Part shown: positions 7,679-14,506 of the stretch, piece after piece
How the letters are laid out: each line of letters begins with the position of its first letter
Position numbering within the stretch: position 1 is the stretch's first letter
Assembly (NCBI GenBank): GCA_019308145.1
Contig: JAFDIG010000033.1
Coordinates: forward strand, 1 to 14,777
DNA from: Deltaproteobacteria bacterium
GTDB lineage: Bacteria > Desulfobacterota > JAFDIG01
DNA length: 14,777 bases
Reading direction: 5' to 3'
Position numbers and translations under genes: made by a program
The notes under the pieces: generated by a model
Database searches by the model: none
The model's input: the letters and a program-made list of their open reading frames with translations, nothing else
What the model was told of the DNA's origin: nothing

Positions 7679-9424
7679 ATGTCTTACAAAGCTGATTTAA
7701 TTACCATGCAGGTTATAAGATATGGATTGGAAGCAATAGCAGATGATATGGGATATAATCTGATGCGGATGGGGAGAACTACGATCGTTAAAGAGATCAT
7801 GGATATAAACTGTGGAATTTTAGACGATAAAGGAGGCATTTTATCTCAAGCTCACCTCTGTCCTTTAATGATGTTTAGTCTTCCTACTACTTGTGAGAAT
7901 ATGCTTTTAGAGATTAAAGAGTATGAACAAGGGGATGTAATTATTTGTAATGATCCATATTTAGGTGGGCAACATCTTCTTGACGTGCAGTTTTTCTCAC
8001 CTGTTTTTATCCGTGATGAACTTGTTGCTTTTGTTGCAAATATTGCCCACCATCTTGATATGGGTGGCGCGGTTCCAGGAGGAGTGGCAGGAGGGATGAC
8101 AGAGATCTTTCAGGAAGGACTTCGTATTCCTTTTGTTAAGCTTTACCGTAATGGAAAGGAAGACCGTCAAATCTTTAATATGATTGCTAACAACATCAGA
8201 ATACCAGAAAAAACCATGGATGATTTTAGAGCACAGGCTGCTACAACATTTGTGGGGGTCAAAAGAGTTACAGAACTTATCGAGAAATATGGCCTTGATG
8301 TCTTTAAGCAATCAACAAAAATGCTTATGGAGTATAGCGAGAAGAAGATGCGTCGTTTTATAGACTCACTTCCTGATGGTGATTATATAGGTGTAGATTT
8401 TCTGGATGACGATGGCATAGTTGATGAACCATTAACAGTTAAAGTGAATATTCATATCAAAGGTGATACAATGACGGTTGGCTTTGATGGTACAAGCCCA
8501 CAGGCAAAGGGGAATGTGAATTCTCCATGGGCATGCACAAAAGGAGGGGTCTACTACACGATGGTAGGGATAGTTGATCCACATATGGCAATAAATTCAG
8601 GTGCATTTCGTCCGATTTTGGTTGAAAGTGAAAAGGGGTTGATCACAAATCCTTTGCCACCAGCAGGGGTTACTGCGAGAAGCCAAACAATGACAAAGAT
8701 TGTAGAGGCAATGCTTAAGGCTATGAGTCATGTAGTTCCAGATAGAGTTGTTGCTGGAAGTCACGGTCAAGCATGTACAAATAGTTTTATGGGTATTCAT
8801 CCTGAGACAAAAAAACGTTTTTCTTATATAGAGATTCAAGGCGGAGGAGCAGGTGCAAGACCCAATAAAGATGGGCCAGATGGCCAGGATCTTCATCTTG
8901 GTAGATTTATGAATACACCAGTTGAATCAGCTGAGTTGGAAAATCCTGTGATGATCGAAAGATATGAATTCATACCTGATTCTGGTGGACCTGGCAAATT
9001 TAGAGGGGGGCTCTCTTTAAGGCGTGATATCCGTTTTTTAACAGATGTTATTTGGGCAAGATATTCTGACAGACAACGATTTGCTCCACAAGGTCTATTT
9101 GGTGGAAAGGAAGGGACAAAAGGTAGTCTTATATTAAACCCTGGTACTGATAGAGAGAAGAGACAAAAATCAAAAGGTGTAGATAATCTTAAGGCAGGCG
9201 ATCTACTAAGTATTAGATTGCCTGGTAGTGGTGGTTATGGTCCCCCATGGGAAAGAGACCCTGAGATGGTAAGATGGGATGTTCTAAATGGTAAGGTTAG
9301 TTATAAATCTTGTAAAGAAGATTATGGAGTGGTTTTAAAGGATAACTTTGAGATCGATTGGGAAAAAACAAAAACTCTTCGTGCTAAACTAAAAGGAAAA
9401 GACTCCTCCACAAAGAAAAGTTAA
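7679..9424 (+). CDS. hyuB: HyuB family protein (hydantoinase B / oxoprolinase, catalytic partner of HyuA)
   Basis: 581 residues, the usual HyuB size. AAGGA (7667-7671) precedes the ATG by 7 nt. Motifs in order are DMGYNLMRMGRTT (23-35), GDVIICNDPYLGGQHLLDVQ (85-104), AHHLDMGGAVPGG (123-135), EIFQEGLRIP (142-151), and near the C-terminus SGGPGKFRGGLSLRRD, LPGSGGYGPPWERDPE and DYGVV. H124 and D127 sit where acetone carboxylase alpha subunits carry metal ligands; I infer the equivalence. The usual PGGGGYG tail motif is PGSGGYG here. The product would form a cytoplasmic complex with HyuA. The binding-protein gene dctP begins 45 nt downstream, which links the enzyme to TRAP-mediated uptake. Confidence 0.88.
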   Translation: MSYKADLITMQVIRYGLEAIADDMGYNLMRMGRTTIVKEIMDINCGILDDKGGILSQAHLCPLMMFSLPTTCENMLLEIKEYEQGDVIICNDPYLGGQHLLDVQFFSPVFIRDELVAFVANIAHHLDMGGAVPGGVAGGMTEIFQEGLRIPFVKLYRNGKEDRQIFNMIANNIRIPEKTMDDFRAQAATTFVGVKRVTELIEKYGLDVFKQSTKMLMEYSEKKMRRFIDSLPDGDYIGVDFLDDDGIVDEPLTVKVNIHIKGDTMTVGFDGTSPQAKGNVNSPWACTKGGVYYTMVGIVDPHMAINSGAFRPILVESEKGLITNPLPPAGVTARSQTMTKIVEAMLKAMSHVVPDRVVAGSHGQACTNSFMGIHPETKKRFSYIEIQGGGAGARPNKDGPDGQDLHLGRFMNTPVESAELENPVMIERYEFIPDSGGPGKFRGGLSLRRDIRFLTDVIWARYSDRQRFAPQGLFGGKEGTKGSLILNPGTDREKRQKSKGVDNLKAGDLLSIRLPGSGGYGPPWERDPEMVRWDVLNGKVSYKSCKEDYGVVLKDNFEIDWEKTKTLRAKLKGKDSSTKKS

Positions 9425-9457
9425 GTCAGATTAATAACATTTTTAATAATGTTAAAA

Positions 9458-9472
9458 AAGGAGGGGAATATG
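9458..9472 (+). promoter_or_regulatory. Strong ribosome binding site that decides the dctP start
   Basis: AAGGAGGGG (9458-9466) lies 3 nt before ATG 9470. An in-frame ATG at 9449 lies upstream of this site and would add MLKKEGN to the signal peptide. The downstream start gives a classic MKK signal peptide and is preferred. Confidence 0.8.
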
Positions 9473-10456
9473 AAAAAGATTATTATTTATACCTTAACAT
9501 TTGTTCTTTTAACAATTTTATTTGCGGGTATAGCTGTTCCAGCTAATGCAAAGGTAAAGGTTTTAAAAGCTGTTAGTTTTTTACCTAAAAATCACCCTTT
9601 ATGCGCAATGATTCATGTCTGGGTAAATAGGGTTAATGATAAGTGTAAGGATGCGATCAAGATAGATTGGGTAGGAGGACCTGAAGTAATCCCAGGATTT
9701 GATCAGGCTGAAGCTTTAAGAAAGAACACAGTCCAGGTGATATTCAATCCAACTGCATATTATGCACCTATTTTCCCTGAAGGAAATGCCTTTCCATTAT
9801 CAAAGCTTACAATGCAAGAGGAAAGAAAACCAGGTGGTTTTTATGACTTCATGGTTAAAAGACATAAAAGAATTGGTATGATGTTTATAGGCACATGGTT
9901 ATATGATCCATTCTATTTAAGGGTTAACAGACCTGTTAAATCAGTAAAGGATCTAAAGGGATTGAAGATGAGAACAGCTGCCTTATATGACAAGATGATG
10001 AAGAAACTTGGGATGATACCTGTTACTGTAAAATTTGGTGATACCTATACTGCATTAGAAAGGGGACTTGTTGATGGATTTGGATGGGCAACATTAGGTC
10101 CCGCAGATTGGGGTTGGTTAAAAAATTGTAAATATATCATAGATATCCCGTTTTATACACGTCAAAATACATTGATTCTTATGAACCTTGATGTATGGAA
10201 TAGCCTTGGCAAAAAAGTACAAGATGAGATAATGGATATAACCGTAAAGTTTGAACCAGATATGGTAGCCTATTTTAAAAAAGCTATTGCTAAAGAATGG
10301 GAAAAATATGACAAAATGGGTATAAAGAGGATAAAATTCTCTCCTGAAGATACAAAGATATATCTGGATGCTGCTTATAATTCTATGTGGGAAGATTTGG
10401 AAAAGAAGATTCCTGATTTGGTTCCAACCTTAAAAAAGCTAACTGGAAACATATAA
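9470..10456 (+). CDS. dctP: TRAP transporter substrate-binding protein DctP
   Basis: 328 residues from the preferred ATG. Residues 1-27 form a signal peptide with a lysine n-region, a hydrophobic core and an ANA cleavage site, so the mature protein is periplasmic. It captures an organic acid and hands it to DctQM, which is driven by an ion gradient. The TRAP receptor signature DLKGLKMRTA (161-170) contains R168, matching the Arg that in this family makes a salt bridge to the substrate carboxylate. The segment ALERGLVDGFGW is the usual hinge/ligand region. Some Bordetella DctP receptors bind pyroglutamate (5-oxoproline), a ligand that would suit a HyuAB partner, but I cannot place this protein in that subfamily by eye. 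A hairpin lies just behind the stop codon. Confidence 0.92.
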   Translation: MKKIIIYTLTFVLLTILFAGIAVPANAKVKVLKAVSFLPKNHPLCAMIHVWVNRVNDKCKDAIKIDWVGGPEVIPGFDQAEALRKNTVQVIFNPTAYYAPIFPEGNAFPLSKLTMQEERKPGGFYDFMVKRHKRIGMMFIGTWLYDPFYLRVNRPVKSVKDLKGLKMRTAALYDKMMKKLGMIPVTVKFGDTYTALERGLVDGFGWATLGPADWGWLKNCKYIIDIPFYTRQNTLILMNLDVWNSLGKKVQDEIMDITVKFEPDMVAYFKKAIAKEWEKYDKMGIKRIKFSPEDTKIYLDAAYNSMWEDLEKKIPDLVPTLKKLTGNI

Positions 10457-10465
10457 AGTGATGAC

Positions 10466-10510
10466 AGGGCTTCTGGTAATTTTTATGATATAGTATTTAT
10501 CAGAAGCCCT
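10466..10510 (+). terminator. Hairpin between dctP and dctQ (attenuator or mRNA-stabilising stem-loop)
   Basis: AGGGCTTCTG (10466-10475) pairs perfectly with CAGAAGCCCT (10501-10510). The stem extends four more pairs inward with one G-T wobble, leaving a loop of about 17 nt. It is followed by TCTCTTGTTT, which is only partly T-rich. The position, between the binding-protein gene and the membrane-subunit genes, fits a partial terminator or a 3' stabiliser that keeps receptor levels above permease levels. The dctQ start lies 20 nt beyond it. Confidence 0.7.
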
Positions 10511-10530
10511 TCTCTTGTTTAAATAGAAAA

Positions 10531-11055
10531 ATGAAAAGATTTCTTAATATCTTTAATTTTTGTCTTAACCTCATGTCTTTTATTGCGGGTCTTATCCTTA
10601 TTTTTATAATGTTTTCAGTCTGTCTTGATGTAATAATGCGTTACTTTTTGAATCGGCCCTTGATGTGGGTAACTGAGACCACTGAATGTCTTTTGCTATA
10701 TATCACATTTTTAGGCACAGCATGGCTTTTAAGGGAAGAAGGGCATGTGAGGGTAGATATCCTTTTAAGTAGGCTTAGGCCAAAGGTTGTCAATTTTTTA
10801 GGAATTATTACCTCGGTTATGGGCTCTTTTATTGCTTTTGCTTTAACATGGTATGGAGTTTCTGTTACTGTTGATAAATTCCTAAGAGGCGTCTATACCC
10901 CTTCAATAATGGAGATTCCTGTTGCTCTTATTATTGTAATCATCCCTATTGGTTCTTTTATGCTTTTTATACAATTTATAATAAGAACAGTTAATTTTGT
11001 TTTGTTATTTACCAAGAAAAAAGAAAGAACAAAAGTTATAAAGGATTTTATGTAG
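10531..11055 (+). CDS. dctQ: TRAP transporter small membrane subunit DctQ
   Basis: 174 residues with four predicted membrane spans, at about 12-34, 47-65, 83-107 and 130-158. Family landmarks are DVIMRYFLNRPLMWVTETTE (33-52) and the REEGHVRVDIL segment after span 2. This is the small subunit that joins the large permease DctM in the inner membrane. The ATG has little Shine-Dalgarno sequence in front of it, which fits low translation relative to dctP. The TAG stop shares one base with the GTG start of dctM. Confidence 0.9.
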   Translation: MKRFLNIFNFCLNLMSFIAGLILIFIMFSVCLDVIMRYFLNRPLMWVTETTECLLLYITFLGTAWLLREEGHVRVDILLSRLRPKVVNFLGIITSVMGSFIAFALTWYGVSVTVDKFLRGVYTPSIMEIPVALIIVIIPIGSFMLFIQFIIRTVNFVLLFTKKKERTKVIKDFM

Positions 11056-12368
11056 TGGAGTGGTGGTTAACACTTCTTATTATATTTAGCGCTTTAATGT
11101 TTTTATTTTTGATAGGCTTGCCTGTTGCATTTGCCTTTCTTTTTATTAACTTGATTGGGGTATATGTTTTTTGGGGTGGAACAGCAGGGCTTGATCAGCT
11201 TGTTATGAGTATATATAGATCTGTAGCCACCTTTTCTCTTTTGCCAGTTCCCCTTTTTATATTGATGGGTGAGATAATGTTTAGAGCAGGAATCGCTCCT
11301 AAGATGATGGATACACTTGATAAATGGTTAGGCAGGATTCCTGGGAGGTTGTCTCTTTTAGCTGTTGGAGGTGGAACCCTTTTTGCTACCCTTTCAGGAT
11401 CTGCAATGGCTGGTTGTGCAATGCTTGGCTCTGTACTTGTCCCAGAAATGGAAAAAAGGGGTTACAAAAAGCCAATGAGTATAGGGCCAATATTGGGAAG
11501 TGGTGGCCTTGCTATCATGATTCCTCCAAGCGCATTAGGTGTTTTGCTTGCTTGCTTAAGTAGGGTTTCAGTTGGTGGTATCTTGATGGCGATCATTATT
11601 CCAGGGATCATAATGGCAGCCCTTTATGCAGGTTATATTATGATCAGATGCTGGTTGCAGCCTCATCTTGCACCGCTTTATCAGGTTGAACGTAGCACTT
11701 TTTTAGAAAAGATCACCTTAACCTTAAAATATGTATTACCTTTAGGATCTATAGTCTTTCTTGTAGTTGGTTTAATGTTTTTGGGCATTGCAACACCAAC
11801 TGAATCAGCAGCCCTTGGGGCATTGGGCTGCCTGGTGCTTGCGATTATTTACAGAGGATGGGATTTTGAGATCATAAAAAATTCTGTTTCTGCTACATTA
11901 AAGATAACAGTAATGATGTTTATGATAATGACAGGTGCTATGGCGTTCTCTCAGGTTTTAGCTTTCACAGGCGCAAGTTCAGGGTTGGTAAAACTGGCAT
12001 CAGGTCTGAATTTGCATCCAATGTTGATTTTAATATTTATGCAAATCATTTTACTTTTTATGGGAACATTTATGGAGCCTTTAACCATAATGATGGTTAC
12101 CCTGCCTGTATATATGCCGATTATTAAACAGCTGGGATTCAACCCTTTATGGTTTGGCGCGATAATGCTTATCAATATGGAGATGGCTACTACAACCCCT
12201 CCTTTTGGACTTGTTCTTTTTGTTATGAAAGGTGTTGCCCCACCTGGAACAAGCATGACAGATATATATAAAGCAGGACTTCCTTTTCTGGTTTGTGATG
12301 CTATTGCCATGGGGTTAATAATGGCATTTCCAACGCTTGCACTTTATCTTCCAAGCCTTATGAAATAG
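11055..12368 (+). CDS. dctM: TRAP transporter large permease subunit DctM
   Basis: 437 residues, highly hydrophobic with about a dozen membrane segments, the length expected for DctM. Typical motifs include VPLFILMGEIMFRAGI (about 72-87), LSGSAMAGCAMLGSVLVPEM (113-132), GSGGLAIMIPPSALG (147-161) and PTESAALGALG. It forms the ion-coupled translocation path for the substrate delivered by DctP. Translation begins at a GTG that overlaps the dctQ TAG by one base (TAGTG), giving the MEWWLTLL start, so dctQ and dctM are translationally coupled. Nothing suggests damage to the gene. Confidence 0.93.
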   Translation: MEWWLTLLIIFSALMFLFLIGLPVAFAFLFINLIGVYVFWGGTAGLDQLVMSIYRSVATFSLLPVPLFILMGEIMFRAGIAPKMMDTLDKWLGRIPGRLSLLAVGGGTLFATLSGSAMAGCAMLGSVLVPEMEKRGYKKPMSIGPILGSGGLAIMIPPSALGVLLACLSRVSVGGILMAIIIPGIIMAALYAGYIMIRCWLQPHLAPLYQVERSTFLEKITLTLKYVLPLGSIVFLVVGLMFLGIATPTESAALGALGCLVLAIIYRGWDFEIIKNSVSATLKITVMMFMIMTGAMAFSQVLAFTGASSGLVKLASGLNLHPMLILIFMQIILLFMGTFMEPLTIMMVTLPVYMPIIKQLGFNPLWFGAIMLINMEMATTTPPFGLVLFVMKGVAPPGTSMTDIYKAGLPFLVCDAIAMGLIMAFPTLALYLPSLMK

Positions 12369-12377
12369 GTAAGCAAG

Positions 12378-12890
12378 ATGGGGAAAAATAGTATCATAGA
12401 TAATCTATTTTATGATAATAAGAAAGGTTCCCTTTTATATAAAGGAACAAGATATCTATTGATAAGACCTGAAACCATAATTGGTTTTTTGAAGGCAGTT
12501 GAAGAAAGTTTAAAAGATGAAGCAGGTGAAAAATTCTATCTTGGTGGTTTTAGAGGAGGTTTTTTCTCTACAAAAAGGTATAAAGAGATCCACAATTTTT
12601 CTGATAAAGAGATCATAGAGTTCATGATGAAGATGGGAGCAGAGATTGGCTGGGGGAAATTCAGTTTAATGAGATATGAGCCTAAGGAAAATATCCTTGA
12701 GGTTAGCGTTGAGAATTCTCCATTTGCAATCTTTTATGGTAGATCAGATAAGGGGGTTTGTCATTTAATAAGAGGAGTAATCTCTGGTATGGCTACAGCC
12801 CTTTTTGGTAAAGATTGCCAAGCTGAAGAGATCTCTTGTATTGCTAAAGGTGATAATAGATGTGTTTTTGTAGTAAGAAAAAATTGCTAA
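12378..12890 (+). CDS. Stand-alone V4R (4-vinyl reductase/XylR-type) ligand-binding domain protein
   Basis: 170 residues, starting 9 nt after dctM, so it is probably the last gene of the transporter transcript. The C-terminal 50 residues match the V4R domain: CHLIRGVISGMATALFG (128-144), then C147, C154 in ISCIAKGDNRC and C162, with the usual hydrophobic end VFVV. V4R domains serve as small-molecule sensor modules in XylR/DmpR-type activators and occur alone in bacteriochlorophyll and hydrocarbon-related proteins. No DNA-binding helix-turn-helix or AAA+ domain is visible here, so it may be a ligand-binding accessory protein. The final codons were altered by a 43-bp tandem duplication: the present end is RKNC, and the second copy still carries the apparent ancestral end RKI-stop. 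The fold assignment is fairly sure, the role unknown. Confidence 0.8.
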   Translation: MGKNSIIDNLFYDNKKGSLLYKGTRYLLIRPETIIGFLKAVEESLKDEAGEKFYLGGFRGGFFSTKRYKEIHNFSDKEIIEFMMKMGAEIGWGKFSLMRYEPKENILEVSVENSPFAIFYGRSDKGVCHLIRGVISGMATALFGKDCQAEEISCIAKGDNRCVFVVRKNC

Positions 12891-12925
12891 AGGTGATAAT
12901 AGATGTGTTTTTGTAGTAAGAAAAA
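12840..12925. repeat. Exact 43-bp tandem duplication at the 3' end of the V4R gene
   Basis: Bases 12840-12882 and 12883-12925 are identical. Because 43 is not a multiple of three, the duplication shifts the frame, and the gene now stops at TAA (12888-12890) inside the second copy. Removing one copy restores an ending that reads through to ATATGA at 12925-12930 (RKI-stop). The catalytic or ligand-binding part is barely affected. Confidence 0.95.
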
Positions 12926-12970
12926 TATGAAAGATTCATATTGGCTTTATTTATAGATGAGACCCGCTTC

Positions 12971-13567
12971 TTAACTTTTCTCCTCTATAACTTTTATTTC
13001 ATCATCACTTATACCATAAAGCTTGTAAACTATCTGATCAATTAGCCAGTCGGTTTTTTTGAGTTTTTCTTTGACGATAAGAAGCTTTGAAAGAGATTTT
13101 TCATATTCAGCCTTTATTAACTCATAGACCTTTCTATTTTTTAGATTTGCCTGAATCTTGTTTTTATTTCTTTCTAAAATCCTAAAGAATTCCTCAAAAG
13201 AGAGAGGTTCTTCATTTTTTTGATAATCTCCCAAATAATTTTTTATTTTTGATCTTCCTGTTAAGGTGTCTATACCAGTTCTTCCTTTCTCATCTGGGAT
13301 GATATCAATGAGCATCTCAAGATAGCTTAAAAATCCATTTATCTCCTTTTGTTTTTCCTTGTTTAGTTCAATCATCTTTGATGCCAAAAATGCCAAAATA
13401 TCATGGACAACATCAGATTGTTCCCATAAGGAATCTTGAGGGATCTGCCAATCTTTGTTTAAAGGGTCTGCATTATGTTTTCTAACCAGATCAGGGTCTG
13501 GCTTATGGATCTTTTTTAGACGTTTCTCAATAAACGAAAGGATATCTTTTTCGATATTCTTATTCAT
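12971..13567 (-). CDS. C-terminal fragment of a split Eco57I/type IIG-like restriction-modification enzyme
   Basis: 198 codons that correspond to the extreme C-terminus of large Eco57I-class methylase/nuclease proteins. Family features are ILSFIEKRL near the start, EQSDVVHDILAFLASKMIEL followed by NKEKQKEINGFLSYLE, LSFEEFFRILERNKNKI, and the hallmark terminal TDWLIDQIVYKLYGISDDEI. By itself it has no methyltransferase motifs (NPPY) and no target-recognition domain. These would lie in the piece that enters the window from the right at 14777. An in-frame TAA lies just upstream of its ATG, and the only Shine-Dalgarno-like sequence is a weak AAAGG, so translation is uncertain. It is best read as the 3' part of a broken gene. 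It converges tail to tail with the V4R gene. Confidence 0.75.
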   Translation of the reverse strand: MNKNIEKDILSFIEKRLKKIHKPDPDLVRKHNADPLNKDWQIPQDSLWEQSDVVHDILAFLASKMIELNKEKQKEINGFLSYLEMLIDIIPDEKGRTGIDTLTGRSKIKNYLGDYQKNEEPLSFEEFFRILERNKNKIQANLKNRKVYELIKAEYEKSLSKLLIVKEKLKKTDWLIDQIVYKLYGISDDEIKVIEEKS

Positions 13568-13592
13568 TTTGATTTGCCTTTAATTTATTGAT

Positions 13593-13659
13593 CGGCTGTA
13601 ATCCGATCCTACAGCCCCAAATTAATAAGATTTCGTAGGGTGAGGTTTTATACCCCACC
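13593..13659. repeat. Intergenic inverted-repeat element (copy 2)
   Basis: The left arm CTGTAATCCGATCCTACAG (about 13596-13614) faces the right arm CGTAGGGTGAGGTTTTATAC (13634-13653), which continues with CCCACC. The arms are imperfect inverted repeats of each other and match copy 3 (14434-14506) base for base over most positions in the same orientation. Within the right arm, GGGTGAGG and CCCCACC can also fold back on each other. Confidence 0.75.
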
Positions 13660-13668
13660 AAATATATC

Positions 13669-14058
13669 TTATTTATTTGGGTATTCCTTATTAATATATT
13701 GTTTTATTTCTGCTACAAACCTTTTTGCCTCTAATAAAATTTTTTTTGCTTCATCTTTTGAAATAACAAAATTATATTCATAATCCCCTAATTGTCTTTT
13801 TTGAAAAGCGCGGTTAATAGATTTACCTAATTCTTTAACAAAAATTCCTTTTTTTATAAAATGCTCTCCAAAAGCAGATATAACCGCTTTATGGCTTGAA
13901 AAAGAGAGTCTTTTTGTTAAAAGCAACGCTTCAGCTGAAAAAAACATAGCATAATATGAACGTGAAACAGCCGACTCATAGTCCCCATCTTTTATTAAAA
14001 GATTTGCCGATCTTAAATATCTATCAGCACGAGCAAGAAGAGTTTTTATTTCATTCAT
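13669..14058 (-). CDS. HEPN domain protein, partner of the MNT nucleotidyltransferase
   Basis: 129 residues, mostly helical, of the PF05168-type HEPN family. The core helix SRSYYAMFFSAEALL (32-46) and the LSFSSHKAVISAFG and RQLGDYEY segments are characteristic. HEPN proteins next to MNT nucleotidyltransferases form toxin-antitoxin pairs in which HEPN is an RNase that MNT modifies and silences. In HEPN RNases the motif is R followed by 4-6 residues and His. Here R33 is present but the aligned position is F40, as is common in this YYAMFY-type subfamily, so RNase activity is doubtful. Its ATG overlaps the MNT stop by 4 nt, so the two genes are translationally coupled. Confidence 0.85.
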   Translation of the reverse strand: MNEIKTLLARADRYLRSANLLIKDGDYESAVSRSYYAMFFSAEALLLTKRLSFSSHKAVISAFGEHFIKKGIFVKELGKSINRAFQKRQLGDYEYNFVISKDEAKKILLEAKRFVAEIKQYINKEYPNK

Positions 14059-14378
14059 ACATTGATCCCTTCTTTATGAATATTTAATATAAGAGGGCTT
14101 TTTATTTTATTAAACGAATTTTCTGAAACTGGATATATTGAGATGAGGGTATTATATTTAAGGTTTAATTCATAGATTAAATCATTTATACGATCAATCT
14201 CAATCCCTGGATAAACTTTGCCATGTAAAATAATTGCTATATCGATATCTGAATCATGATTTGCTTTTCCTTTAGCATAAGAACCATAAAGAATAATACC
14301 TGCAAGTTTTTCTCCATAAAGTTTTTTTAATTTATTTTTTAGTTCCTTTAAGATATTATCAATATGATTTTTATCCAT
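14055..14378 (-). CDS. MNT-type minimal nucleotidyltransferase
   Basis: 107 residues. The polymerase-beta-fold signature GSX10DXD is intact: G32 and S33 in GSYAKGKANHDSDIDI, with D44 and D46 as metal ligands. The third acidic residue seen in some relatives is not obvious in the later strand, which reads NTLISIYPVS. In characterised HEPN-MNT pairs the MNT protein transfers nucleotides to the HEPN partner and acts as antitoxin; here that is inference from family and gene order. It is first of the two genes and overlaps the HEPN gene by 4 nt. The ATG is preceded by almost pure A/T with no Shine-Dalgarno sequence, so its initiation is probably weak or leaderless. Confidence 0.87.
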   Translation of the reverse strand: MDKNHIDNILKELKNKLKKLYGEKLAGIILYGSYAKGKANHDSDIDIAIILHGKVYPGIEIDRINDLIYELNLKYNTLISIYPVSENSFNKIKSPLILNIHKEGINV

Positions 14379-14433
14379 TTTATTTTTTATAAAAATTTAG
14401 AAATGTTATGGTACCACTTTATATGTTTCATGG

Positions 14434-14506
14434 CCGGGTGTAAAATCCGACCCTACGACTCTATTTTGCATTGTTAAAAATGTAGGGTGGGGTTTCATAC
14501 CCCACC
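14434..14506. repeat. Intergenic inverted-repeat element (copy 3)
   Basis: The left arm GGGTGTAAAATCCGACCCTA (14437-14456) continues with CGA. The right arm TGTAGGGTGGGGTTTCATAC (14481-14500) continues with CCCACC. The two arms are imperfect inverted repeats. This is the least degenerate copy in the window. Its last base, C14506, forms part of the TAG that ends the truncated restriction-modification frame. Confidence 0.78.

Larger units (their letters stand above)
13568..14505. mobile_element. Inserted block of about 0.94 kb carrying a HEPN-MNT pair between two repeat copies
   Basis: The block separates two reading-frame pieces of one restriction-modification gene family. Both ends carry copies of the same inverted-repeat element in the same orientation (13593-13659 and 14434-14506), and the MNT and HEPN genes lie between them. 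No transposase is present. The exact ends and any target duplication cannot be fixed from this sequence alone: AATGAAT occurs near both junctions, but in different reading frames. It may be a composite of two MITE-like elements, or stepwise insertions. Confidence 0.5.

Noticed and set aside
8597..8896. Minus-strand open frames inside plus-strand genes (also 3369-3710, 7997-8311 and 11951-12310)
   Set aside because: They lie within well-conserved enzyme or transporter genes, match no recognisable family and have no ribosome binding sites; they are antisense shadows.
5598..9424. Firm assignment of HyuAB as acetone carboxylase
   Set aside because: No gamma-subunit gene is present, and HyuA/HyuB motifs are shared with oxoprolinases and hydantoinases; only a phylogeny could decide.
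9449..9469. Upstream in-frame ATG as the dctP start
   Set aside because: It precedes the strong AAGGAGGGG site, which serves the ATG at 9470, and would add an atypical extension before the signal peptide.
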